A DNA stretch of 64,000 nucleotides from Cryptosporangium phraense (GCF_006912135.1 NZ_VIRS01000004.1:62001-126000); one strand, 5' to 3'; numbered from the stretch's first letter, positions 50,453 to 59,680 are shown. The notes: generated by a model not told the origin, from the sequence alone. A program made the numbers and translations.

Positions 50453-51010
50453 TCAGACCGCGATCGGCTCGGCGTCGGCATTGGTATTGGGCGTTGCCGT
50501 TGGCGCGGCGGGCCCCGCGGGCTCGGCCGAGGTGGACGGCGCCGGGATGAACGTCGGGCCGGGGCGGTAGGCGGAGGCGACGGAGTCGGCGAACCGGCGC
50601 AGCGAGCGGGCGAAGGTGACGACCTCGTCGTCGGACCAGTCCGCGAGCCCGCGCGAGATCAGCTCGACCATCTGGGTCCGGTGTTCGCGCAGGGTCTGGA
50701 GGCCGCTGTCGGTGATCGCGAGCCGGTGGACGCGACGGTCGGACGGGTCGGTGGCCCGCGCGACCATGCCCGCCTCGATCAGCGTCGCGACCTGGCGGCT
50801 GATCACCGAGAGGTCGACCCTGAGCCGCTCGGCCAGGTCGCTGGCCCGCTGCTCCCCTTCCGTCGCGAGGATCCCCAGCGTGGGGATGGCACCGGCCGCC
50901 CCGACGTTGTTGCTCCCGACCGCCGGGGCGACCCGGTGGAACTGCCGCTTGATCTCACCGATCGCGGGCAGCTGGTCGAGCAGCTGGGCACATGCCTCCT
51001 GCGACGCCAT
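50453..51010 (-). CDS. MarR family transcriptional regulator
   Basis: A 185-residue winged-helix protein. LGILATEGEQRASDLAERLRVDLSVISRQVATLIEAGMVARATDPSDRRVHRLAITDSG is the DNA-binding domain with the wing DxR motif. The Ala/Pro/Thr-rich C-terminal 30 residues are disordered. It lies immediately upstream of the lanthipeptide precursors, on the same strand, with a 126-base gap, so it may regulate them, but it could equally control unlinked genes. The start ATG is followed by ASQEACAQLLDQLPAIGE. Confidence 0.9.
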   Translation of the reverse strand: MASQEACAQLLDQLPAIGEIKRQFHRVAPAVGSNNVGAAGAIPTLGILATEGEQRASDLAERLRVDLSVISRQVATLIEAGMVARATDPSDRRVHRLAITDSGLQTLREHRTQMVELISRGLADWSDDEVVTFARSLRRFADSVASAYRPGPTFIPAPSTSAEPAGPAAPTATPNTNADAEPIAV

Positions 51011-51142
51011 TGCCGCCTCCTAGTTAGTTGCTATGACCAACCATAGCGCGGATCTTGCGTTCCGCCATCAAAACGTGCGTGCTGAGCGACACACATTGCG
51101 GCGAATCATCACATAAGGAGGCGTCGGATCGATCGAGGTGGA

Positions 51143-51628
51143 TCAACCGACCGGCGGCGGGTCGTCGGCGCCGCTCTTGCCGTTGCTGTCGCTGCGGGCG
51201 AAGAACGAGATCCGGCCGTTGGTCTCCATCACCGCGAACTTGATGTCGGCGAACCGCTCGAAGCCCTCCTGGCGGGCCGCGCCGATCAGGTCGTCCATGG
51301 ACAGACGCTCCATCCGCATGGTCTCGAGCACCGGCTCGCCGTTCTCGACCACCACGTAGGGGACGCCGTGGACGAGCGGCCGGGTGCGCCGGTAGCGCCG
51401 CTGGAGCCAGCCCAGCCCGATCGTGAGCAGCGCGAACACGCTGATCGCGAGGATCCCCGAGGTCACCGAGTAGTCCTGCTGGGTGACCGCCTGCTGGATC
51501 AGGTCGCCCATCGTGACGTAGAGGAGCAGCTCGAACGTGCTCAGCTCGCCCAGCGTCGTGCGGCCGACCACCCGGGTGATCAGCCAGAGGAAGAAGAACA
51601 TCACCAGCGCGCGGTAGACGATCTCCAT
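51143..51628 (-). CDS. DUF421 (YetF-like) membrane protein
   Basis: 161 residues. Three N-terminal helices (VYRALVMFFFLWLITRVVGR; LSTFELLLYVTMGDLIQQAV; ILAISVFALLTIGLGWL) are followed by the DUF421 domain (RPLVHGVPYVVVENGEPVLETMRMERLSMDDLIGAARQEGFERFADIKFAVMETNGRISFF). Members occur in sporulating and soil bacteria with poorly known roles in stress or envelope processes. It starts one base after the stop of an anchored hypothetical protein, forming a two-gene operon. Confidence 0.9.
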   Translation of the reverse strand: MEIVYRALVMFFFLWLITRVVGRTTLGELSTFELLLYVTMGDLIQQAVTQQDYSVTSGILAISVFALLTIGLGWLQRRYRRTRPLVHGVPYVVVENGEPVLETMRMERLSMDDLIGAARQEGFERFADIKFAVMETNGRISFFARSDSNGKSGADDPPPVG

Positions 51629-52146
51629 CAGGGCATCAACCAGGTGCGGAAGCGGACGGTGGCCACGGCTTTCCCCTTGCTCAGAAGGCGGAGCTCCCCG
51701 TCGGTGCCGAGCTGGGACGACGGCTGGATGTAGGCGTCGAAGCTGAGCCGGAAGTCGCGGGCCGGCGGCCGGTCGAACGTCAGGTACAGAAACCGGCCGT
51801 CCGACGTCTCGGCCGACGGCTCGGGCTCGAAGCCCTGGCTCTCGAACAGCTCGAAGTACCGGGCGGTGACCGCGAGCTCGATGTCGTCGTCGAAGCCGGC
51901 CGGGTTGCTGACGTAGACCCGGAACGGGGCGTCCAGCCCGGCCCGGGCGACCCGGGCGTACTGGACCGTCAGCGTGTAACCGTCAGCCGTCGTCTTGGCG
52001 GTGCCGGACCGGACGCCGAACGCGCCGACCGCCCCGAGCAGGACGACGAGACCGAGCACGGCGGTCGCGGCGCGCCGGAGGGCCAGCTTGCGTGAGGCGT
52101 GGCGCTGATCGGGGCGGACCGCGTCCCGCAGTAGTTCGGCGCGCAC
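51628..52146 (-). CDS. Membrane-anchored hypothetical protein
   Basis: 172 residues. One N-terminal helix (AATAVLGLVVLLGAVGAFGV, about 27-46) is followed by an extracytoplasmic beta-rich domain (YTLTVQYARVARAGLDAPFRVYVSNPAG ... FRLSFDAYIQPSSQLG). The pattern resembles an Ig- or CARDB-like strand arrangement; this is a guess. The stop overlaps the DUF421 start, so the two are probably partners at the membrane. Its start is 8 bases after the MarR gene stop, so all three may share a transcript. Confidence 0.8.
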   Translation of the reverse strand: MRAELLRDAVRPDQRHASRKLALRRAATAVLGLVVLLGAVGAFGVRSGTAKTTADGYTLTVQYARVARAGLDAPFRVYVSNPAGFDDDIELAVTARYFELFESQGFEPEPSAETSDGRFLYLTFDRPPARDFRLSFDAYIQPSSQLGTDGELRLLSKGKAVATVRFRTWLMP

Positions 52147-52154
52147 CGCACCTC

Positions 52155-52622
52155 CTACCGTTCTCGTAGCGCTTGTACCAAAGCGCGCAAAGCTGGCACA
52201 GCTCCCTCTAGTGACTCTCTGTACCCCGGTTCCAACCGGCTAAGCGCGGCGTCGAGGTGGGCGTCCCAGCTGTGCTGGAGGCGTTCGAGGTCGCAGTGGG
52301 CCTGGTCGGTCAGCGTCAGGCGGGCGATGCGCCGGTCGTTCGGGTCGGCCGCGCGGATCATCAGGCCGCGGGCGACGAGGCTACGGACCGCGGCACTGAC
52401 GTTGCTGCTCTTCATCCGCAGCTCGCGGCCGACCGCGCTGACGCTCGCGCCCGGGTGCCCGGCGACGAAGCGCAGCACGTCCCGCTCGGAATCGGGCAGC
52501 GGCACCAGGTTCACCTCGGCGTGCGCGGCCGCACGGAGCTGCCGCGAGACGTCGTGCAGGTGCGCCGCGAGCTCGCCTGAGAGGGAGGCCACAGCCGTCG
52601 GGGCTGTCTCCTCGGAGGACAT
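52155..52622 (-). CDS. MarR family transcriptional regulator
   Basis: 155 residues. LRFVAGHPGASVSAVGRELRMKSSNVSAAVRSLVARGLMIRAADPNDRRIARLTLTDQA is the winged HTH with the wing DxR. It is divergent from the Bcr/CflA pump, 54 bases away, and is likely its repressor. Downstream on the same strand lies the anchored protein/DUF421 pair. Confidence 0.9.
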   Translation of the reverse strand: MSSEETAPTAVASLSGELAAHLHDVSRQLRAAAHAEVNLVPLPDSERDVLRFVAGHPGASVSAVGRELRMKSSNVSAAVRSLVARGLMIRAADPNDRRIARLTLTDQAHCDLERLQHSWDAHLDAALSRLEPGYRESLEGAVPALRALVQALRER

Positions 52623-52676
52623 GGACCGATACTAACTTATGTATGAAGTTATAGATTTTATCGTTGGGGTCGCTGA

Positions 52677-53951
52677 GTGTCTGCTGTAGCCGTTGACCGC
52701 CCGGTTCGTGCCCGGGAGTCGTTGTCGCTGGTCGCCGTGCTCGTGCTCGCCTTGCTGTCGGCGATCGCGCCGTTGGCTACCGACATGTACCTGCCCGGCT
52801 TTCCGACGATGGCCGACGAACTCGATACGGACGCCGCGAGCATCCAGCTGACGCTGACCACGTTCATGGCCGGGCTGGCGATCGGCCAGCTCGTGATCGG
52901 GCCGTTGTCCGACCGCTGGGGCCGGCGACGTCCGCTGCTGGTCGGGGCGGCGGTCTGCGTCGTGGCGTCCGCCTTGTGCGCCGTGGCGCCCAACGTCGGA
53001 GTGCTGATCGGCCTGCGGTTCCTGCAGGGGTTCTCCGGCGCAGCCGGGGTCGTGATCGGCCGGGCGATCGTGGCGGACACCGTCCGCGGGGTGGCGGCGG
53101 CCAAGATCTTCTCGCTGCTGATGACGATCGCCGGCATCGCGCCGGTGGCGGCGCCGCTGTTGGGCGGGGTGCTGCTCGGGCCGGTCGGCTGGCGGGGGGT
53201 CTTCGGCGTGCTGACCGCTCTGGCGGTCGTGATGCTGGCGGGGTCGTTCTTCGCGCTGCGCGAGTCGCTGCCGGTGGCGGCGCGGCAGGCGGGCGGGTTC
53301 TTGTCGGTGGCGCGGGGCGCTCGCCTGGTCTTGGGGAACCGGCGGTACCTGGGCTACGCGCTGGCGATGATTTTCGCGATGGGGGCGCTGTTCGGCTACA
53401 TCTCGGCGTCGCCGTTCGTGTTGCAGACGATCTTCGGGCTGTCGTCGGGCTGGTTCTCGGTGGCGTTCGCGGCGAACGCGCTAGGGGTGACGTTCGGCAG
53501 CCTGGCGAACGCGCGGCTGGTGGGGCGGGCCGGAGCCCGGCGGCTGCTGGTCGTGGGCCTGGTCTCGCTGCTGGTGTGGTGTGTGGTTCTGGTCGTGTTG
53601 GCCGTCTCGGGCGGCCTGCGGGTGTGGTCGGTGCTGCCGCTGTTGTTCCTGTGCATCACGTCGCTGGGGTTCGTGATGGGAAACGCGACGTCGCTGGCGA
53701 TCGCCGAGGCGCCGTCGGCCGCGGGCACCGCGTCGGCCGTGATCGGGGCCGGGCAGTTCACCGTGGCGGCGGTGGTGTCGCCGTTGGTGGGGCTGGGTGG
53801 GTCGGGAACCGCGGTCCCGATGGCGGTCGTGATGGTGGTGTCGGCGGGCCTCGCCGTGGCGGCGTTCGGGTTGCTTACTAGTGGGCGGGGGGTGGGGGGT
53901 TACCGATACGCTGGGGGCGCTCCGGCTACTTCGTCGGGTGCGCCCTCGTAG
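52677..53951 (+). CDS. Bcr/CflA family drug efflux MFS transporter
   Basis: A 424-residue 12-helix proton antiporter. ALLSAIAPLATDMYLPGFPTMADEL is the Bcr/CflA TM1 signature with its acidic residue, and IGQLVIGPLSDRWGRRRPLLV is MFS motif A. GAAGVVIGRAIVADTVRG is another family block. It exports chloramphenicol-like or other drugs in homologues. The start is a GTG. Its stop codon lies 10 bases inside the tRNA-Arg gene, an unusual but harmless overlap. Divergent MarR suggests ligand-induced expression. Confidence 0.93.
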   Translation: MSAVAVDRPVRARESLSLVAVLVLALLSAIAPLATDMYLPGFPTMADELDTDAASIQLTLTTFMAGLAIGQLVIGPLSDRWGRRRPLLVGAAVCVVASALCAVAPNVGVLIGLRFLQGFSGAAGVVIGRAIVADTVRGVAAAKIFSLLMTIAGIAPVAAPLLGGVLLGPVGWRGVFGVLTALAVVMLAGSFFALRESLPVAARQAGGFLSVARGARLVLGNRRYLGYALAMIFAMGALFGYISASPFVLQTIFGLSSGWFSVAFAANALGVTFGSLANARLVGRAGARRLLVVGLVSLLVWCVVLVVLAVSGGLRVWSVLPLLFLCITSLGFVMGNATSLAIAEAPSAAGTASAVIGAGQFTVAAVVSPLVGLGGSGTAVPMAVVMVVSAGLAVAAFGLLTSGRGVGGYRYAGGAPATSSGAPS

Positions 53952-54014
53952 CTCAGGGGATAGAGCACCGCTCTCCTAAAGCGGGTGTCGGCAGTTCGAA
54001 TCTGCCCGAGGGCA
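53942..54014 (+). tRNA. tRNA-Arg (anticodon CCU)
   Basis: 73 bases without encoded CCA. The acceptor GCCCTCG pairs with CGAGGGC, discriminator A. The anticodon arm CCGCT-CTCCTAA-AGCGG gives anticodon CCT (reads AGG). The T loop is TTCGAAT. The 3' half is the left end of a 72-bp direct repeat whose second copy is at 59609, marking it as the attachment site of the island. Confidence 0.95.
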
Positions 54015-54043
54015 CGTCTGTTTTCGCTGGTCACGGCGTTTCC
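53972..54043. repeat. attL-type direct repeat
   Basis: Starts TCTCCTAAAGCGGGTGTCGG in the anticodon loop, runs through the tRNA 3' end, then CACGTCTGTTTTCG and the last codons of the integrase stump. The same sequence recurs at a constant offset of 5637 bases. Confidence 0.82.
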
Positions 54044-54330
54044 TCCTTCCCCTCTTCGTCGGTCTTGTCGTCGGCAGTCCGCATCTGGTCCGCATCACCG
54101 TGGCCGACACCCTCGTCGAGCCGGTCGGCGAGGGTGTCGAGGTCGTCGTCAAACAGACCCGCGTAGACGTCGAGCGTCATCGCTGCTGAGGCGTGGCCGA
54201 GCATCTGCTGCACGGCTTTGACGTTGGCGCCGGCCGACACGGCGAGGCTCGCCGCCGTGTGCCGCAGTTCGTGCGGCGTGAGTCCGGGCAGCCCGATCGC
54301 GGTGGCCGCCTTGTCGAACGAGCGTCGCCG
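54031..54330 (-). pseudogene. C-terminal stump of a tyrosine recombinase (integrase)
   Basis: The frame reads SFDKAATAIGLPGLTPHELRHTAASLAVSAGANVKAVQQMLGHASAAMTLDVYAGLF. This contains the catalytic R (HELRH), H (LGHAS) and Y (DVYAG) of phage-type integrases. Everything upstream of about codon 100 from the end is missing and is replaced by the reverse side of a hydrolase fragment. The stop lies within the left direct repeat, the standard position of an integrase gene next to its att site. Confidence 0.85.
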
Positions 54331-54535
54331 GAAGTTGGGCGACCGTCTCGACAACGACATCGCACCCGCAGCCAAGGCCGGCCTTGCCACCGTCTGGATC
54401 CGGCGAGGTCCGTGGGACTTTGTCCAACAGCCGAGTGATCCCAATACGCCAGCAGCTTTCCGCGAGACCATACCTACGGTGGCCGTCGCTAATCTCACCG
54501 ATCTACATCGCCAGCTACTTTCGACCAATGCGTAA
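54331..54535 (+). pseudogene. C-terminal stump of a HAD-family hydrolase
   Basis: LGDRLDNDIAPAAKAGLATVWIRRGPWDF is the motif III/IV region of HAD hydrolases, here without motifs I and II. About 35 further residues (PAAFRETIPTVAVANLTDLHRQLLSTNA) complete a normal C-terminus. It points away from the integrase stump, and the two meet head to head near 54331, so an illegitimate deletion joined unrelated genes. Confidence 0.75.
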
Positions 54536-54782
54536 CTCGCGTCTCAGTTCAGAGGGTGAGCGACCTCGCACCCGTAGCGATCGCGTCCCACGCCGAGTAT
54601 CGTGGTGGCGACGAGGGGAGTAGCCCCGCGGTCCACCCGGTCAATACGGCAAGCGTCTGCGCGGCGCGAACCCCGGGCACCGGCTCACCAAGGTGGGTGG
54701 CGAGACCTCGGACACGTAATTCGCCGTGTCCGAGGGCCTCCAGCGCGAAGGACCCCGGACCCTAGGTGAACTAGGAGTCCCG

Positions 54783-54980
54783 ATGTTCGACCTCCCTGCG
54801 CTTGGGCTAGTACCCAGCGTCATCGCTGTTTTGCTGTTCGGCGCTCGGCCCTTAGCTGTTGCTGTCCTCTCCTTTGTGGCTACCTTCTCCAAGGCGCCAA
54901 GCCGTCGGGAGCGCGCCCGACGCGTCTTGCGCGACTTGCTCGGGTTGAGTGACCGCGGCGAACCCCCGCTCGGGCGATGA
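54783..54980 (+). CDS. Small membrane protein in the island
   Basis: 65 residues from the ATG at 54783 with GGAG seven bases upstream. MFDLPALGLVPSVIAVLLFGARPLAVAVLSFVATFSK contains one or two hydrophobic helices. The C-terminal half is basic (SRRERARRVLRDLLGLSDRGEPPLGR). I do not recognise it. It is 180 bases before the NB-ARC/TPR gene on the same strand. Confidence 0.55.
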   Translation: MFDLPALGLVPSVIAVLLFGARPLAVAVLSFVATFSKAPSRRERARRVLRDLLGLSDRGEPPLGR

Positions 54981-55160
54981 ACCCGGTGAGAACTTTCTCC
55001 TCTGCATCAAGCCCTAGGCTGCCCGCGGGTCCGCCCAGGACATGCGGCCTGACGGCCGTTCCTGGGCCGCCCGCGGCATGGGAGGAACCTGGACGCACCG
55101 AACGCCCAGGCCGCCCTGAAACATCTACTGCCTCCCCGCGCCACGTGGCAAGATCTGCCT

Positions 55161-58069
55161 ATGGGCGCGCGCAGTAGAGACAGACGGAAGCCCTCGATTG
55201 TCCTCCTTGCAGTCGAAATCATGGCAGTAACAGCTACGGGACTCGCCGTAAATCTGCTGACGAATGCGTTGCCGAAATCCTGGGGATGGCTGAGTGACTG
55301 GCGGATCTTCGCAGGCATAGCCGCGATTTCTGTAATCGTCACATTCGCGATTCAATGGGTCAAAGGTCGGAATGCCGCCGTATCCGAGGACCCAGATCAG
55401 ATCGAGGAAAGTACTGTAGGAGGTTCGGCCGCCGCAGACCAGTCGGCACGCGCTACCGGTACCGGTTCCATAGCGATCGCTGGACACGCAAATAACTCGA
55501 TACTCGCCACAGGCTCGGATGCTCGGATCGATGCACGAAAGAGCATCGTCGTAGAAGGCAATCTTTCCGTCCCAGCTAACATGCCAGTTACTAAGGGAAT
55601 TCGCAACTTACCTCGACCGCCATCCTATCGGTTCGTAGGGCGCACAGATACATTAAGTCAACTGCATGAACTTCTTCAAAGAGGCCCTGGAGGGGTTCTT
55701 GGGCAAGCAGTTCAAGGATTGGGCGGGGTCGGCAAAACCGAGGTTGCGCTCCAGTACATAAAGCAGTGGGGCCCGCAGTACGCCGGTGCATGGTGGTTGA
55801 ATGCTGAGACATTTGAAAGCATAGAAACTGAACTAGCAGGACTAGCAGGCAGTATCGATCCAACGGCTGCCGCAGCGCTCGATACCCCGAAAGCTGCAGA
55901 CTGGGCACTCGACTGGCTATCTACTCACGAAGGCTGGCTTGTCGTTTTAGACAATGTCTCAGAGCTCGAACATATCAGTCGCATCGTAGCCACAACATTA
56001 AACGGCGGAAGCATACTAGTTACCTCCCGTAGGCAAATCCCATGGAGCAGCCTCGGACTCGGATCAATATCTATTTCCTCATTGCGAAGAGACGCCAGCA
56101 TAAGTCTGCTAAGTCGGGTGATGGGTGAAGGATCCGAAGACGCAGACGCCGCGCTGCTAGCCAGCGACCTCGGCGACCTTCCCCTAGCTCTAGAGCAGGC
56201 TGGCGCTTACCTGGCACAATCTAGGTCCGTCTCGATTGCGAACTATCGAGAGCGCCTCAAAGGTCAACCTCTGGCGGTCTTGAGTGAGGTAGCAGAGGGA
56301 ACGCCAGCCGATAGGGCCGTAGCGGCCACCCTAAAGATTACAACAGACGCCATCGCCGAGAAATATCCATTTGCCCTAGAAATTCTAGCGATACTTTCCT
56401 ACTTCGCGCCGCAAGGAATCCCGACAGAGATCGTTACGATCGGGCCAGAGGACCAGAGGACCAGCGGCCACGAGTTGAGCGCGCGTTTCGAGTTCTTGCG
56501 TCGTACAGCCTAGTCACTTTTAGTGAAGACGGTCAGAATTTAAGCATCCATCGCCTGGTTCAGGCAATCACTCGTGCCCACCAGCAGGACGACTCGGCAC
56601 ATACGAGCGCCCTAATCCTCCTGGTAGCGTTGTCACCTAAACAATCGGTCGACGTAGAGCACTGGGGCCGCTGGAATGGCCTGCTACCGCATATTAATGC
56701 CGCGACAAGCGTAGCGATTCAAAGCGACAACCATCTAGCACTTCAGATGGGGGCAGCACTACTCGATTTAAGCTCACTGTACATGGTTACTCGGGGTCGC
56801 CAAGCTGAATCAATCGACCGATTCAGGCGCGCGATCGATTTTGCCACGAAGGCAAGTGGATCTAACGATCGAAGTACTCTAACCGCCAAGGCGAATCTCG
56901 CCTTCACCTTAAGTGCCATAGGTCGCTATGGCGAGTCGATTGCTTTATATGAAAAAACGATTGCGCAACTATGTGAAGCAGTCGGTCCCGAAGATCGCGA
57001 CACCCTAACTGCTCGCTCGAATTTGGCTAATACCTATAGAGAGTCGGGTAGCCCTACCGAGGCGGTCGCCCGCCACGAGGCCATCCTCGCCGCGAGGCGG
57101 AGGACTCTTCCAGCGGACCACGCAGACATTTCAGTCTCGCTCCACTGCCTTGCTTCGGCGTACGCCGATATGGGCCGCCTTGATGAGGCACTGTCTCTTC
57201 ACGAGACAACACTACAAGCCGATGAGGAACGAGAATCGAGAAGTAGCACACTAAGCCTTCTCTCCTCGAAGCAGAATCTCGCTAGCGCTTATGAGAGTGC
57301 TGGCAGGTTAGAGGACGCATTGGCGTTGTATGAAGAGGTTGCGAAGGCTCGGGCTGAAATCCTAGGTGACAATCATCCTGATACGCTTACGTCGGAAAGC
57401 GACATCGCATATATTCATCAACAACTCGGACATGTCCGGACCGAAATTGAGATGAACGAATCCGTGCTGTCGCGTCGGCTGGGAGTTCTCGACCCAGACA
57501 ACCCTGAGATACTGACATCGCAGAATAATCTGGCCGCCTTATGTGTAGAGAATGGACAATACAAGAAAGGAATCAGTCTCTACAAGAAGGCTATCGACGG
57601 TCGTCGTCGGACTCTCGGTCGTCATCACCAAGATACTTTGGCTAGCCAGGCGAATTTGGCTGGTGCCCTTCATTTTGGCGGTGAAACCGATCGTGCTATC
57701 GGCCTAGCCAGGCGCGTCTTCGGTGACGCTCTTCGGACATTCGGCTCAGATCACCGAACCACGATGCTTGCACGCAGCAATTTGGCTGGCTTTCACGGCG
57801 AAGGGCGGCCCAGAGATGCAATTCCTTTGATCGAGGAGAGCCAAAAGGCCGTGCTTCAGCGCCCGGATATTATGCCGCCACTGCAAAAACTCGCTGAACG
57901 CGCGACATTAGGTATCTGCTATTCGCGGGTCGGCCGCTACGCTGAGTCCGTTTCACTGTTGAAGGAATGCGAAGAAGTCGCCAACAAGATGTTGGGGACG
58001 GCCCACCCATTAACGTCAAGGATTCAACGCGCCCTGACAGAAGCTCAGCATATGGACAGCAGCCAGTGA
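55161..58069 (+). pseudogene. NB-ARC/TPR STAND-type NTPase with membrane anchor, frameshifted
   Basis: Two adjoining frames (55161-56513 and the frame entering from about 56474 to 58069) make one protein of about 966 residues once an 8-bp duplication at 56448-56463 is removed. Two helices near residues 12-34 and 46-64 anchor it. After a linker, FVGRTDTLSQLHELL and GLGGVGKTEVAL (Walker A, near 195) begin an NB-ARC domain; GWLVVLDNVSEL is Walker B and GSILVTSRR the sensor. About ten TPR units fill the last 500 residues (LAFTLSAIGRYGESIALYEKTI and similar). Such actinobacterial proteins are signalling or defence STANDs. The GC content is far below the neighbours. The frameshift probably inactivates it, or switches it if the repeat slips. 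Confidence 0.88.
56445..56464. repeat. 8-bp tandem duplication causing the frameshift
   Basis: CCAGAGGACCAGAGGACCAG is 2.5 copies of CCAGAGGA. Removing one 8-base unit restores a continuous frame, reading GPEDQRPRVERAFRVLASYS across the junction. Confidence 0.92.
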
Positions 58070-58222
58070 TTGCCGCTTCCTTTTTGCACCGATATTCGCA
58101 TCCTGTACGCTCCACTAATGACGGACCTAAACAACGCCGTGAATTGATGAGCGGATGGTGGGCCAGAGTCGAGCGATCACACCCTTGCGCTTCCAAACAG
58201 AGACGGGCGTCTGCGGACGTAA

Positions 58223-58510
58223 TCAACCGATCCTGCCTTCTCGCAAGGGCCTGCCTGTACCGAGTCCGTCGAAGGACGGTCCAGCCCATGGATGGTCTTC
58301 GAGTAGCGGCCGGACTCCGAATGCGAGTAGTAGACCGACCGCAGCGGTTCGAGTCGCTACCTCCTTCGAGACCATTGGCTCGATCGGGTGGCCGCGATCA
58401 ATCAACAGCCCCATCACTACGGCAATCACGTCGGACGCGTGGCAGCCGTCTGGAGCGACGGGCGGAGTCTCGGTTGGCCCGTCATGCGGGGCGTCGCGAA
58501 GGTCGCTCAT
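58223..58510 (-). CDS. Hypothetical protein, third gene of an island operon
   Basis: 95 residues from the ATG at 58510. MSDLRDAPHDGPTETPPVAPDG is disordered, and ASDVIAVVMGLLIDRGHPIEPMVSKEVATRTAAVGLLLAFGV is an amphipathic, mildly hydrophobic helical part. Its start overlaps the stop of the gene before by 4 bases. No family recognised; small coupled genes like these are common next to integrases in actinobacterial elements. Confidence 0.55.
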   Translation of the reverse strand: MSDLRDAPHDGPTETPPVAPDGCHASDVIAVVMGLLIDRGHPIEPMVSKEVATRTAAVGLLLAFGVRPLLEDHPWAGPSFDGLGTGRPLREGRIG

Positions 58511-58728
58511 GCGTCGCCCCCCGGTATCCTTCCCTGTGCCTCTGCCGTAAGTACGGCGTCGGACCATTTGACCTGTTCGCATGGCCACGCTGGCGGCGTG
58601 ATCAGGTGCAGCGCTGACACACACTTGCGTCGGCCGAACGCGTCGGGCTCGGACGGCATATGCAGTTCACGCACCCCGCGAGCTGTGGCGACGTCCTCCT
58701 GGGTCAGCTCCCGATGCCAGCGCATCAC
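58507..58728 (-). CDS. Hypothetical protein, second gene of an island operon
   Basis: 73 residues. MMRWHRELTQEDVATARGVRELHMPSEPDAFGRRKCVSAL is followed by ITPPAWPCEQVKW, with two Cys. ELTQEDVATARGVRELHMP could be a small helix-turn-helix, but this is weak. ATGA overlaps at both ends link it to its neighbours. Confidence 0.55.
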   Translation of the reverse strand: MMRWHRELTQEDVATARGVRELHMPSEPDAFGRRKCVSALHLITPPAWPCEQVKWSDAVLTAEAQGRIPGGDA

Positions 58729-59264
58729 TGATCACCGTCCGAACCGAGCAGCGCCACGTAGGCGTGGTTCGTCGTCGTCCGATCCGAACACGCGGCATCG
58801 AGGAGCGCCCACGCGAGCTCGTCGCCGGCCTCCTCGTTCATCCACCGCGCGGCTGCGTCGACGACGGCGATGCGCTGCAACGGCGGCAGCCCACGCTCGC
58901 GGTCCTTCAGCACCGCAACCGCCGCGAGCCGCTGCGCCGTCGTCACGCGATCGGACACCCGCACCGCGCAGCGCGTAGCACCTGTATCGCCAGCCATTGC
59001 TGCGCCAGAGTCGAGCGTCAGCGCCAACGCCCGCTCAGTCACGCACGACGAGCGCAGCGTCGCGAACACGAACGCCACCTGCGACCAGTCTTCGAGCACG
59101 TGCGCCAAGACGTGCGCCCGCGCACGCGTCATCCGGAGAACGACCGCGGGCACCTGGCCGCCACTCTCAGGATCGAGGATCGTGCTTGCGTCAGCCTCGA
59201 CGATCTGACCGTCGTCCAGCTCAACCCGGAACCTGAGTCCGGGCACGTCGATAGAGTCCGTCAC
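58725..59264 (-). CDS. Hypothetical protein, first gene of an island operon
   Basis: 179 residues. The N-terminal 60 residues are beta-rich (VPGLRFRVELDDGQIVEADASTIL ... PAVVLRMTRARAHVLAHVLEDWSQVA). RERGLPPLQRIAVVDAAARWMNEEAGDELAWALLDAA near the C-terminus is helical. No catalytic motif. It starts a translationally coupled three-gene set on the minus strand of the island, and its codon use is GC-rich, unlike the NB-ARC gene next to it. Confidence 0.6.
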   Translation of the reverse strand: MTDSIDVPGLRFRVELDDGQIVEADASTILDPESGGQVPAVVLRMTRARAHVLAHVLEDWSQVAFVFATLRSSCVTERALALTLDSGAAMAGDTGATRCAVRVSDRVTTAQRLAAVAVLKDRERGLPPLQRIAVVDAAARWMNEEAGDELAWALLDAACSDRTTTNHAYVALLGSDGDQ

Positions 59265-59608
59265 TGGGTCTTCGCCCTTCTAGCCAAGGGTGGGGATCAA
59301 GGCCCGGGACGGTGTTCCAGCACCGACCCGGGCCGACTTGCAACCGGGTGCCTCTATCCGACCGCGGTAACGGCCGGTACAGAAGGTCCGCAACTAGTCC
59401 GTTCGCGGCTGACCAGCTAGTCCCCGCACTAGCTCTCACCAGAGAACGAGCAAGCGACGGCTAGCATCCACACAGGACGGTAAGCGCAAGGGCAGTCCGC
59501 ATCCAGTCCGCAGGACGCCGAAACCGGCGTCAAACAGCGGCAAGCGCCGACCACCCCGCGCCCAGCTCAGCGCACGTACACGTAGCAACCAAGGGTTACT
59601 GGGTGTGA
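59265..59608. other. Intergenic space at the right end of the island
   Basis: Contains the promoter of the minus-strand operon and otherwise no gene I can support. The right direct repeat follows at 59609, and 59681-59813 also shows nothing recognisable. Confidence 0.5.
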
Positions 59609-59680
59609 TCTCCTAAGGCGGGTGTCGGCAGTTCAAATTTGCCCGAGGGCACGTCTGTTTTCGAGGTTCACGGCGTTTCT
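59609..59680. repeat. attR-type direct repeat
   Basis: Starts TCTCCTAAGGCGGGTGTCGG and repeats the tRNA-Arg 3' half (TTCAAATT instead of TTCGAATC), then GCACGTCTGTTTTCG and CACGGCGTTTC. About eight differences from the left copy. Only a tRNA fragment, not a working tRNA. Confidence 0.82.

Larger units (their letters stand above)
53972..59680. mobile_element. Decayed integrative island in tRNA-Arg(CCU)
   Basis: About 5.7 kb bounded by 72-bp imperfect direct repeats that begin in the anticodon loop of tRNA-Arg. Inside are an integrase stump, a hydrolase stump, a small membrane protein, a frameshifted NB-ARC/TPR gene and a three-gene minus-strand operon. The 55.1-58.1 kb part has much lower GC than the surroundings. 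The loss of the integrase N-terminus means it can no longer move by itself. Confidence 0.8.
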
